From assembly GCF_003258365.1 (NCBI RefSeq), contig NZ_QHKM01000003.1:124001-188000 (forward strand): a DNA stretch of 64,000 nt. The letters are read 5' to 3'. Positions 56,786 to 64,000 of the stretch are shown here, in pieces. The notes under the pieces were generated by a model that did no database searches, was not told the origin of the DNA, and worked only from the letters and a program-made list of their open reading frames with translations. A program made the translations under genes and the position numbers. The stretch comes from Hymenobacter edaphi (GTDB lineage: Bacteria > Bacteroidota > Bacteroidia > Cytophagales > Hymenobacteraceae). The first letter of the stretch is position 1. Every line of letters begins with the position of its first letter.

Positions 56786-58105
56786 ATGCGTCCAACGTCT
56801 GTGAGTATTTCTGCCGTTTCAAGTACGTCTTCCTGGCTAACGGTCGGCCGCATCCAAACGGCCGCGGCTATCAGCTGCGGCATGGTGATTACCGGGTTGT
56901 TCACCTTCCCGTTCTTCCGCGTGCTGTCGAGCATTGGCCAGGGCTGCCTGTTGTTATGCGCCCTGAGCTACTTCGCGCATTTCCGAGAAGTGGCCCAGCG
57001 CAGCAAGTGGCCGGTATACCTGGGCTTCGCCCTGATTTTCCTGATGCACCTGGTAGCCGGGCTGAATACCAGCGCCGCCAACGCCAAGGAGTTCTGGCGC
57101 GATATTCTGCTGCAGTTGCCCTTCGTGCTGCTTCCTCTGTCGTTCTGGATTTTGCCGCCGCTCCTGATCAGTGATTTAAAACGGCTGTACAAGCTGCTGC
57201 TGGGCGTCACCACTTTTTCCGCCATCGGCAGCACCATTTATTACCTGCTGAATGCGGAGTACATCAACGAGCTGTACACCCATTCCAAGATAATGCCCAC
57301 GGTGCCCGACCACATTCGGTTCAGCCTGCTGATCGTGCTGTCTATTGCCGTGGGCGCCGTGATGCTGAACCGTATGGTTCTGACGGGCTGGCGCCGAGCG
57401 GCCGTGCTGGCCGCGACGATATTCCTGGCCGGCTTCCTGCACCTGCTGGCCGTTCGTAGCGGTTTGGTCGCGCTGTATGTGCTGGCAGTAGTAGCCATTG
57501 GCTATCTGGTGAAAAAATGTGCCTGGCGCAAGGCGGCCTTCGTGGCGGCGCTGATGATTACGCTGCCGGTTGCTAGCTACTTTGTGCTGCCCACGTTCTA
57601 CAACAAGTACCACAATACCAAGGACGACGCCAGCCGGGTGGAGCAGACCCGCTCGGCTAACAACTATTCCCTGGTTGGCCGGGTGTACTCGTACCAGACG
57701 GCCCTGCAGGTATGGAAAGACCACCCGCTGTTCGGTGTTGGTAAGGCTGATCTGCGCGATGAAATGTCGGCGCGCTACCGGGAGTTCTTTCCCCAGATCG
57801 ATGCGGCGCACCAGATTCAGCCGCACAACCAGTTCCTGTTCTACCTAGTTGCGTTCGGCACCTTGGGACTGGCATTTTTTGTGGCGGCGTTTTACTACCC
57901 GCTGTGGTGGGCCCGCCGCCGGCACGCGCCCATGCTGGTGGCGCAATACATCATCGTAACACTGTCCTTTATGGTCGAGCCGACGATGGAAGGGCAGACT
58001 GGCCTCACTTTCTCGTTGTTCTTTCTACTGCTACCCTTGAGCAGCGTAGCCGGATGCCGCCAGGAGCGAGGGGTACGCAAAGGCCGGCAGTGGCGCCCGG
58101 CATAA
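56786..58105 (+). CDS. O-antigen ligase/polymerase family membrane protein
   Basis: A 439-residue membrane protein (ATG at 56786; an upstream GTG at 56723 is less likely). About ten hydrophobic helices (VITGLFTFPFFRVLSSIGQG; ILLQLPFVLLPLSFWILPPLLI; VLAATIFLAGFLHLLAVRSGLVALYVLAVVAIGYL) and a large loop near the C-terminus with GRVYSYQTALQVWKDHPLFGVGKADLRDEMSARYREFFPQIDAAHQIQPHNQFLFYLVAFGTLGLAFF. The loop matches the WaaL/Wzy pattern also seen in the ligase at 28085. It joins or polymerises glycans. Its place between rpsJ and rplC is highly unusual. Confidence 0.85.
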   Translation: MRPTSVSISAVSSTSSWLTVGRIQTAAAISCGMVITGLFTFPFFRVLSSIGQGCLLLCALSYFAHFREVAQRSKWPVYLGFALIFLMHLVAGLNTSAANAKEFWRDILLQLPFVLLPLSFWILPPLLISDLKRLYKLLLGVTTFSAIGSTIYYLLNAEYINELYTHSKIMPTVPDHIRFSLLIVLSIAVGAVMLNRMVLTGWRRAAVLAATIFLAGFLHLLAVRSGLVALYVLAVVAIGYLVKKCAWRKAAFVAALMITLPVASYFVLPTFYNKYHNTKDDASRVEQTRSANNYSLVGRVYSYQTALQVWKDHPLFGVGKADLRDEMSARYREFFPQIDAAHQIQPHNQFLFYLVAFGTLGLAFFVAAFYYPLWWARRRHAPMLVAQYIIVTLSFMVEPTMEGQTGLTFSLFFLLLPLSSVAGCRQERGVRKGRQWRPA

Positions 58106-58368
58106 TCCAATAAGCCGCGCGTAAATAGGATTTGGCCGCGCTTAGCAAATTGCTGACCAGATTCGTGAAGCGGGCAGGATAAGGGGGACAGAGGCTGCTG
58201 CTGCGGGCAGCAAACTGATTGACTGATAGCCGCAAGGGCAGACCGGAGTATCTGAATTATTTTCAGATAGGGTAATGCTTTTGTCTTAACAATTCCCTAG
58301 CTTTGCACTCCCTTTCCGAAAACGCCATTCGGGCGTTTTCTCTGTGTCTTTTCTAAAACCCCATTCGA
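58106..58368 (+). promoter_or_regulatory. Leader of the second ribosomal operon: -7-like element and hairpin before rplC
   Basis: TAGCTTTG at 58298-58305 matches the TAnnTTTG box, though no TTTG at the right spacing upstream was found. A 9-bp hairpin GAAAACGCC/GGCGTTTTC (58318-58340) with a T-rich 3' side follows in the leader of rplC. Taken together this region probably starts the rplC transcript and may hold an L4-type control site. The rest shows no gene. Confidence 0.6.
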
Positions 58369-58989
58369 ATGCCTGGCATTATCGGTAAAAAAATCGGTAT
58401 GACAAGCCTCTTCACTGCGGACGGTCGGAACGTGCCTTGCACGCTCATCCAAGCCGGTCCGTGCGTAGTGACGCAGGTGAAGACGCTCGACGTTGACGGC
58501 TACACGGCCGTTCAGCTCGGCTACGGCGACAAGAAGGCCAAGAACACCAACAAACCGTTGGCTGGCCACTTCGCTAAGGCGGGAGTTACCCCCCGCAAGA
58601 AACTCGTCGAGTTCCGCACCGACGACGTGGCATCCTACTCGCTGGGTGCTGAAATCAAAGCTGACTACTTCGCCGAAGGTGACTTCGTGGACGTGGTAGG
58701 TACCTCGAAAGGTAAAGGCTTCCAGGGCGTTGTAAAACGCCACAACTTCGCCGGTGTGGGTGGCCAAACCCACGGTCAGCACAACCGCGGCCGTCACCCC
58801 GGCTCGATCGGTGCTTGCTCCTGGCCTTCCCGCGTGTTCAAGGGCATGCGTATGGCTGGCCGCATGGGCGGTGACCGTGTAAAAATCCAGAACCTGAAGG
58901 TGCTGCGCGTGGTGAACGAGCATAACCTGATTCTGGTGAGCGGCTCGGTACCCGGTGCTAAAAACGGTTACGTGATTCTGGAGAAATAG
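58369..58989 (+). CDS. rplC: 50S ribosomal protein L3
   Basis: L3, 206 residues, early assembly protein near the peptidyl-transferase centre. [56 protein letters not shown], and the conserved loop [37 protein letters not shown]-type segment ([21 protein letters not shown]). Normal length. Followed by rplD five bases later. Confidence 0.98.
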   Translation: MPGIIGKKIGMTSLFTADGRNVPCTLIQAGPCVVTQVKTLDVDGYTAVQLGYGDKKAKNTNKPLAGHFAKAGVTPRKKLVEFRTDDVASYSLGAEIKADYFAEGDFVDVVGTSKGKGFQGVVKRHNFAGVGGQTHGQHNRGRHPGSIGACSWPSRVFKGMRMAGRMGGDRVKIQNLKVLRVVNEHNLILVSGSVPGAKNGYVILEK

Positions 58990-58994
58990 GCGCG

Positions 58995-59633
58995 ATGGAA
59001 CTCTCTGTATTGACGATCAAAGGCGAGGACACCGGCCGCAAGGTGACGCTGTCCGACGCAATCTTCGGGCTGGAGCCGAACGAGCACGCCATGTACCTCG
59101 ACGTGAAGCTGTACCTGGCCAACCAGCGCCAGGGCACGCACAAGTCGAAGGAGCGCGCTGAAATCGCCCGCACGACCAAGAAACTGAAGAAGCAGAAAGG
59201 TACCGGCGGTGCCCGCGCTGGTTCGATGAAGTCGCCGGTGTTCATCGGTGGTGGCCGCGTGTTCGGTCCCAAGCCGCGTGACTACGGCTTCAAAGTGAAC
59301 AAGAAAACCAAGCAGCTGGCCCGCCTGTCGGCCCTCTCGGTACTTGCTCGCGAAAACCGTCTGGCCCTGGTGGAGAACTTCTCCCTGGAAGGCCCCAAGA
59401 CGAAGGATTTCCTGAACATCCTGAGCGGCCTGAAGCTGAACACCGGCAAGAAGACCCTGCTGGTAACCGGCTCGGTTGACAAGAACGTGGTACTGTCGGC
59501 CCGCAACATCCAAAAGGTGAAGGTGGCTGTTCCCACGGCCCTGAACACCCACGACCTGCTGAACACCGACACGCTGCTGCTGTCGGAGGCTGGTCTGGAG
59601 ACGCTCACCCAACTTTACACGGCCGCTGAGTAA
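58995..59633 (+). CDS. rplD: 50S ribosomal protein L4
   Basis: L4, 212 residues. In many bacteria it also represses its own operon through the S10 leader. MELSVLTIKGEDTGRKVTLSDAIFGLEPNEHAMYLDVKLYLANQRQGTHKSKERAEIARTTKKLKKQKGTGGARAG is the typical tunnel-lining loop. The stop overlaps the rplW start (TAATG). Confidence 0.98.
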   Translation: MELSVLTIKGEDTGRKVTLSDAIFGLEPNEHAMYLDVKLYLANQRQGTHKSKERAEIARTTKKLKKQKGTGGARAGSMKSPVFIGGGRVFGPKPRDYGFKVNKKTKQLARLSALSVLARENRLALVENFSLEGPKTKDFLNILSGLKLNTGKKTLLVTGSVDKNVVLSARNIQKVKVAVPTALNTHDLLNTDTLLLSEAGLETLTQLYTAAE

Positions 59634-59920
59634 TGAGCATCATCAAGAAGCCCATCGTGACCGAGAAGGCAACGTCGCTGAACGAGAAAGGCCAGTATGC
59701 CTTTGAAGTGGAGCGCACCGCCAACAAGGTTGAAATCAAAAAAGAAATCGAGAAGCTCTACGGCGTGACCGTGGTGGGCATCAGCACCATCCGCAGCCAG
59801 GGCAAACTCAAGTCGCGCTTCACCAAAACCGGTGCCGTTACTGGCCGTCGTGCTTCCAGCAAGAAGGCCATCGTAACCGTGAAGGAAGGCGAAGTAATCG
59901 ACTTCTACAGCGGCATCTAA
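59633..59920 (+). CDS. rplW: 50S ribosomal protein L23
   Basis: L23, 95 residues, at the exit tunnel where SRP and trigger factor dock. MSIIKKPIVTEKATSLNEKGQYAFEVERTANKVEIKKEIEKLYGVTVVGISTIRSQGKLKSRFTKTGAVTGRRASSKKAIVTVKEGEVIDFY. Overlaps rplD stop by one base, indicating coupling. 51 bases before rplB. Confidence 0.98.
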   Translation: MSIIKKPIVTEKATSLNEKGQYAFEVERTANKVEIKKEIEKLYGVTVVGISTIRSQGKLKSRFTKTGAVTGRRASSKKAIVTVKEGEVIDFYSGI

Positions 59921-59971
59921 GCCAGCTGAATTTCTGACCGAGGCCCCTCGCTAGAGCATTTTCGCTATAAA

Positions 59972-60799
59972 ATGGCACTCAAAAAACTAAGACCAACATC
60001 ACCGGGTCAGCGCTTCCGTATCGCCCCGGGTTTCGACGAGATTACCACGTCGACGCCGGAGAAGTCGCTGTTGGCACCCAAGAAAAAATCCGGTGGCCGG
60101 AATGATTCCGGGAAAATGACCAACCGTTACATCGGTGGTGGTCACAAGCAACAGTATCGTATCATCGACTTCAAGCGTAGCAAGCACACTGTGCCGGCTA
60201 CCGTGAAGAGCATTGAGTACGATCCGAACCGTACGGCGCGCATCGCCCTGATCAGCTACGCTGACGGCGAGAAGGCCTACATCATCGCTCCGAATGGCCT
60301 GCAGGTGGGTGCTACCGTGGTAGCTGGCCCCGGCGCCGCTCCGGAACTGGGCAACGCCCTGCCGCTGCGCGAAATGCCGCTCGGTACGATTGTTCACAAC
60401 ATCGAGCTGATGCCGGGTGCCGGCGCAGTGCTGGCCCGCTCGGCCGGTACCTACGCCCAGCTGGTAGCTCGCGAAGAAAAGTACGCGACGCTGAAACTGC
60501 CCTCCGGCGAGATGCGCATGGTCCTGGTGACCTGCATGGCTACGGTTGGCACCGTTTCGAACGGTGAGCACATGAACGTACGTCTCGGCAAAGCCGGTCG
60601 TCACCGTTGGTTGGGCTACCGTCCGCGTGTTCGTGGTGTGGCAATGAACCCCGTTGACCACCCGATGGGTGGTGGTGAAGGCCGCTCGAGCGGTGGTCAC
60701 CCGCGCAGCCGCAAAGGCCTGCTCGCGAAGGGTTACAAGACCCGCAACAAGAACAAGTACTCTGAGCAACTCATCGTTTCGCGTAAAGGCAAGAAGTAA
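59972..60799 (+). CDS. rplB: 50S ribosomal protein L2
   Basis: L2, 275 residues, needed for subunit joining and peptidyl transfer. [69 protein letters not shown], and the C-terminal [48 protein letters not shown] with the conserved histidine near the active centre. Overlaps rpsS start by one base. Confidence 0.98.
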   Translation: MALKKLRPTSPGQRFRIAPGFDEITTSTPEKSLLAPKKKSGGRNDSGKMTNRYIGGGHKQQYRIIDFKRSKHTVPATVKSIEYDPNRTARIALISYADGEKAYIIAPNGLQVGATVVAGPGAAPELGNALPLREMPLGTIVHNIELMPGAGAVLARSAGTYAQLVAREEKYATLKLPSGEMRMVLVTCMATVGTVSNGEHMNVRLGKAGRHRWLGYRPRVRGVAMNPVDHPMGGGEGRSSGGHPRSRKGLLAKGYKTRNKNKYSEQLIVSRKGKK

Positions 60800-61077
60800 T
60801 GGCACGTTCGCTTAAAAAAGGCCCGTACATCGACTTCCGCCTGGAGCGGAAGGTGCAGGTGATGGAGGAGTCCAACAAGAAATCGGTGGTGAAGACCTGG
60901 TCGCGCCGCTCGATGATTTCGCCGGACTTCGTAGGGCATACCTTCGCCGTGCACAACGGCAATAAGTTCATCCCGGTGTACGTGACCGAAAACATGGTTG
61001 GTCACAAGCTTGGGGAATTTGCGCCCACGCGCAACTTCCGCGGCCACGTAGCCAAGAAAGATAAAGGCAAGCGCTAA
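60799..61077 (+). CDS. rpsS: 30S ribosomal protein S19
   Basis: S19, 92 residues. [92 protein letters not shown]. Head protein near the A site. Overlaps rplB stop by one base. Confidence 0.98.
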   Translation: MARSLKKGPYIDFRLERKVQVMEESNKKSVVKTWSRRSMISPDFVGHTFAVHNGNKFIPVYVTENMVGHKLGEFAPTRNFRGHVAKKDKGKR

Positions 61078-61080
61078 GAC

Positions 61081-61581
61081 ATGGAAGCAGTAGCCAAACT
61101 CCGTAACGTACCGACCTCGCCGCGCAAGATGCGCCTCGTGGCCGGCCTAGTACGCGGCAAAAGCGTTACCCGTGCCTTGGGCTTGTTGAAGTTTGAGGCC
61201 AATTCGGGTGCTGAGAAAATCGAGAAACTGCTCCTGTCGGCCCTGGCCAACTGGCAGCAGAAGAACGAGGATGAGCGCATCGAAGACGCTAACCTGTACA
61301 TCAAAGAAATCTTCGTTGACGAAGGCCGCCAGCTGAAGCGCCTGCGCCCCGCCCCCCAGGGCCGTGGCCACCGCATCCGCAAGCGTAGCAACCACGTCAC
61401 GCTGATCATCGACTCGAAGGTGGAAGCCATTGGCAGCCGCCAGGGGCTGAAAGACGCCGCCGCTAAAGTGGAAACCGCTCCCGCCGCCAACTCGGCTGCT
61501 GAAGCTGCTCCCGCTAAGAAGACGGCCCGTCGTTCGACCAAGAAAGCTGACACCCAAACCGCGGCTAACGCCGCCGAATAG
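61081..61581 (+). CDS. rplV: 50S ribosomal protein L22
   Basis: L22, 166 residues; core ends near residue 120 with the long tunnel hairpin ([24 protein letters not shown]). The remaining about 45 residues ([36 protein letters not shown]) are an Ala/Lys-rich tail longer than in E. coli L22 (110 residues). [38 protein letters not shown] is the normal N-terminus. Confidence 0.97.
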   Translation: MEAVAKLRNVPTSPRKMRLVAGLVRGKSVTRALGLLKFEANSGAEKIEKLLLSALANWQQKNEDERIEDANLYIKEIFVDEGRQLKRLRPAPQGRGHRIRKRSNHVTLIIDSKVEAIGSRQGLKDAAAKVETAPAANSAAEAAPAKKTARRSTKKADTQTAANAAE

Positions 61582-61586
61582 TAACC

Positions 61587-62501
61587 ATGGGACAGAAAGT
61601 TAATCCCGTTGGCTTCCGCCTCGGTATCGTTAAAGGTTGGGACTCTAACTGGTACGGCGGCAAAGACTTCGCCGACAAGCTGGTAGAGGACGAAAAGATC
61701 CGCAAATACATTCTGGCACGCATCCCGAAGGGCGGCATCTCGAAAATTATCATCGAGCGCACCCTGAAGCGTATCACCATCACCATCAACACGGCTCGTC
61801 CGGGTGTGGTCATCGGTAAAGGCGGCCAGGAAGTTGATAAGATCAAGGACGAACTGAAAAAGCTCACGAGCAAGGACGTTCAGATCAACATCTTCGAAAT
61901 CAAGCGTCCGGAACTCGACGCCAAGCTGGTAGGTGAGAGCATTGCTCAGCAGCTGCAGGCTCGAATCTCGTTCCGCCGCGCGATGAAGCAAGCCATTCAG
62001 GGCGCACTCCGCGTGGGCGCTGAAGGCATCAAGGTGCAGTGCGGCGGCCGCCTCGGCGGTGCTGAAATTGCCCGTTCGGAACAATACAAGGAAGGCCGCA
62101 CCCCGCTGCACACCCTCCGCGCTGACATTGACTACGCCCTCTCGGAAGCCCAGACGGTGTATGGCAAAATCGGCATCAAGGTGTGGATCATGCGTGGCGA
62201 GGTATTCGGCAAGCCCGACCTGTCGCCCAACCAGCTGCTGAGCCAGCAGCAAGGCCCGGCCGGCAACGACCGTGGCGACCGTGGCCCGCGCGGTGAGCGT
62301 GGCGACCGGGGTGACCGTGGTGGCCGTGGCGGCGACCGTGGTGGCCGTGGTGGCAACGACCGTGGCCCGCGTGGCGGCGGTGACAACCGTGGTGGCCAAG
62401 GTGGCTTCGGCGGTGGTGCCGGTGGCAACCGTGGCGGCCAAGGTGGCGGCGCTAATCGTGGCGGTCAAGGCGGCGGCGCAAGCCGTGGCCCGCGTCGCTA
62501 G
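61587..62501 (+). CDS. rpsC: 30S ribosomal protein S3 with long RGG-type C-terminal tail
   Basis: S3, 304 residues: usual core ([34 protein letters not shown] domain around [94 protein letters not shown]) to about residue 222, then 82 residues of repeats such as [19 protein letters not shown] and [10 protein letters not shown] with only R, G, D, N, Q, A, S, P, E. E. coli S3 is about 233 residues. The tail is encoded at 62253-62498 and is low-complexity, probably disordered and RNA-binding. Confidence 0.97.
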   Translation: MGQKVNPVGFRLGIVKGWDSNWYGGKDFADKLVEDEKIRKYILARIPKGGISKIIIERTLKRITITINTARPGVVIGKGGQEVDKIKDELKKLTSKDVQINIFEIKRPELDAKLVGESIAQQLQARISFRRAMKQAIQGALRVGAEGIKVQCGGRLGGAEIARSEQYKEGRTPLHTLRADIDYALSEAQTVYGKIGIKVWIMRGEVFGKPDLSPNQLLSQQQGPAGNDRGDRGPRGERGDRGDRGGRGGDRGGRGGNDRGPRGGGDNRGGQGGFGGGAGGNRGGQGGGANRGGQGGGASRGPRR

Positions 62502-62537
62502 TCCTTCTTCCTTCCACTTCTTTTTCGAGACTAAGAC

Positions 62538-62960
62538 ATGTTACAACCGAAAAGAACCAAGTATCGGAAGATGCAGAAGGGCCGCGTAAACGGCCTGGCC
62601 TATCGTGGCAGCTCGCTGGACTTCGGTTCGTTTGGCATTAAGTCGCTGGAGGCCGCTTGGATCACCGCGCGTCAGATTGAAGCTGCTCGTATCGCCATGA
62701 CCCGCGCTATGAAGCGTGAAGGTCAAGTGTGGATCCGCATCTTCCCGGACAAGCCTATCACCAAGAAGCCCGCCGAGGTACGTATGGGTAAGGGCAAAGG
62801 CTCGCCCGAATACTGGGTAGCCATTGTGAAGCCCGGCACCATCCTGTTTGAATCGGATGGCGTTTCGCTGGAACTCGCACAGGAGTCGCTGCGTTTGGCG
62901 GCTCAGAAGTTGCCGGTTCGCACCAAGTTTGTCGTTCGTCGTGACTTCGTTGAGGCATAA
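62538..62960 (+). CDS. rplP: 50S ribosomal protein L16
   Basis: L16, 140 residues. [105 protein letters not shown], typical. It organises the A-site side of the large subunit. Next gene six bases away. Confidence 0.98.
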   Translation: MLQPKRTKYRKMQKGRVNGLAYRGSSLDFGSFGIKSLEAAWITARQIEAARIAMTRAMKREGQVWIRIFPDKPITKKPAEVRMGKGKGSPEYWVAIVKPGTILFESDGVSLELAQESLRLAAQKLPVRTKFVVRRDFVEA

Positions 62961-62965
62961 GCAAG

Positions 62966-63166
62966 ATGAAAAACGCTGAAATCCGTGCCCTTTCGATCGA
63001 GGATCTGAAAGAGCAAATCAACAAGGAGCAGACGGGCGCGCAAACCCTGCGTTTCGCCCACGCTATTTCCCCGCTCGAAAACCCGGTCCGCATCAAAACG
63101 GCCCGCCGGAACATCGCCCGCCTGCTCACCGAGCTGAAGCGTCGCGAGCAGGAGCAGCAATCGTAG
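62966..63166 (+). CDS. rpmC: 50S ribosomal protein L29
   Basis: L29, 66 residues. [66 protein letters not shown]: two helices, at the tunnel exit, normal size. Confidence 0.97.
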   Translation: MKNAEIRALSIEDLKEQINKEQTGAQTLRFAHAISPLENPVRIKTARRNIARLLTELKRREQEQQS

Positions 63167-63179
63167 TCCCCCGCTAGTA

Positions 63180-63470
63180 ATGGAAAACAACGCAGAACAG
63201 CAGGGCACCGCTACGGTAGAGCGTAACCTGCGCAAAGAGCGTATCGGCCGCGTGACCAGCAGCAAGATGGATAAAACCATCGTGGTCGTGGTCGAGAGCA
63301 AAATGAAGCACCCGATTTACGGCAAGTTCGTAACGAAATCGACCAAATTCACCGCTCACGACGAGAACAACGAGTGCGGCGAAGGCGATACGGTGCGCAT
63401 CATGGAAACCCGCCCGCTGAGCAAGCGCAAGCGGTGGCGTCTGGTAGAAATCGTAGAGCGAGCCAAGTAA
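63180..63470 (+). CDS. rpsQ: 30S ribosomal protein S17
   Basis: S17, 96 residues. [92 protein letters not shown]. Body protein binding 16S rRNA. One-base spacing to rplN. Confidence 0.98.
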   Translation: MENNAEQQGTATVERNLRKERIGRVTSSKMDKTIVVVVESKMKHPIYGKFVTKSTKFTAHDENNECGEGDTVRIMETRPLSKRKRWRLVEIVERAK

Positions 63471-63471
63471 T

Positions 63472-63840
63472 ATGATCCAGCAAGAATCCCGTCTGACGGT
63501 AGCCGACAACAGCGGCGCCAAAGAAGTGCTCTGCATCCGTGTCCTCGGGGGCACCGGCAAAAAGTACGCTTCGGTAGGCGACAAAATTGTCGTAGCTATC
63601 AAGTCGGCCATCCCTTCGGGCAACGCCAAGAAGGGTTCCGTATCGAAAGCTGTGGTGGTTCGCACGAAGAAGGAAGTACGCCGTAAAGACGGTTCGTACA
63701 TCCGCTTCGACGACAACGCCGCCGTGCTGCTCAACAACAACGACGAGCCTCGCGGCACGCGTATCTTCGGCCCGGTGGCCCGCGAACTGCGCGAGAAGCA
63801 GTTCATGAAGATCGTTTCGCTGGCTCCTGAAGTTCTCTAA
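63472..63840 (+). CDS. rplN: 50S ribosomal protein L14
   Basis: L14, 122 residues. [122 protein letters not shown]. Intersubunit-bridge protein. Normal length. Confidence 0.98.
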   Translation: MIQQESRLTVADNSGAKEVLCIRVLGGTGKKYASVGDKIVVAIKSAIPSGNAKKGSVSKAVVVRTKKEVRRKDGSYIRFDDNAAVLLNNNDEPRGTRIFGPVARELREKQFMKIVSLAPEVL

Positions 63841-63845
63841 CCGCA

Positions 63846-64000
63846 ATGGCACTGAAAACCAAAGAAGCAAAGCCCGCGAAGCTGCACGTGAAAACCGGTG
63901 ATACCGTCCAGGTAATCGCCGGTGACGAGCGCGGCAAGACTGGCGTCATCAAATCGGTGAACCGCCAGACCCAGCGCGTCATCATCGAAGGCCTGAACCT
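63846..64000 (+). CDS. rplX: 50S ribosomal protein L24, N-terminal part (cut by window end)
   Basis: Start ATG at 63846, six bases after rplN. The readable part MALKTKEAKPAKLHVKTGDTVQVIAGDERGKTGVIKSVNRQTQRVIIEGLN matches L24, with the KOW motif (GDTVQVIAGDERGKTGVI). The gene continues beyond the window. Confidence 0.95.
   Translation, partial: MALKTKEAKPAKLHVKTGDTVQVIAGDERGKTGVIKSVNRQTQRVIIEGLN

Overview
The window is a piece of a high-GC Bacteroidota chromosome, most like Hymenobacter or a close relative (Cytophagales). Evidence: Bacteroidota-type promoters (TTTG or TTGG, 18-20 nt, then TAnnTTTG) before several genes; few Shine-Dalgarno sequences; sigma factor/anti-sigma pairs; DUF4397, DUF5074-like and DUF3467 proteins; a TonB-dependent receptor; and ribosomal and RNA polymerase proteins of Bacteroidota type. 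This placement comes from reading the sequence and no database search was run.

Layout. (1) 1-12 kb: end of an ECF sigma factor overlapping a membrane-anchored beta-barrel protein; uvrB; a small exported protein; an unusual 114-nt tRNA-like gene on the minus strand; a LacI-type regulator; an 850-bp stretch without a gene; tRNA-Gly(CCC); a GNAT enzyme and a lipoprotein; a large B12-binding-type radical SAM protein with a repeat inserted in frame. (2) 12-16.4 kb: a 21-bp tandem repeat, then a probable metal cluster: a His/Met-rich outer-membrane-type protein and an AraC regulator carrying a CxxC metal-binding domain. (3) 16.5-20 kb: a cobalamin riboswitch controlling a BtuB-like receptor and a YncE-like beta-propeller lipoprotein. 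(4) 20-29.4 kb: DNA repair glycosylase, a methyltransferase, ahcY, and a lipopolysaccharide-type glycosylation operon (GT2, GT9, O-antigen ligase). (5) 29.4-36.4 kb: sigma/anti-sigma pair with gmk-nadD, convergent frr and pyrH, a biotinyl-domain protein, and an M1 aminopeptidase. (6) 36.4-64 kb: the translation/transcription core, tRNA-Tyr-Gly-Thr-tuf, tRNA-Trp-secE-nusG-rplKAJL-rpoBC, then rpsL-rpsG-fusA-rpsJ and rplC-D-W-B-rpsS-rplV-rpsC-rplP-rpmC-rpsQ-rplN-rplX (cut by the window end).

The core region has the usual bacterial order with one break: rpsJ (S10) ends at a strong terminator and an O-antigen-ligase-family gene lies between it and rplC, which has its own leader with a -7-like element and a hairpin. 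Several core proteins carry low-complexity C-terminal tails, most clearly S3 with an 82-residue Arg/Gly/Asp-rich tail.

I see no CRISPR array, complete insertion sequence, prophage or recognisable defence system. The strongest candidates for something undescribed are the 114-nt tRNA-like RNA at 5320-5433, the heptad-encoding 21-bp repeat at 12163-12370, and the interrupted S10 operon.
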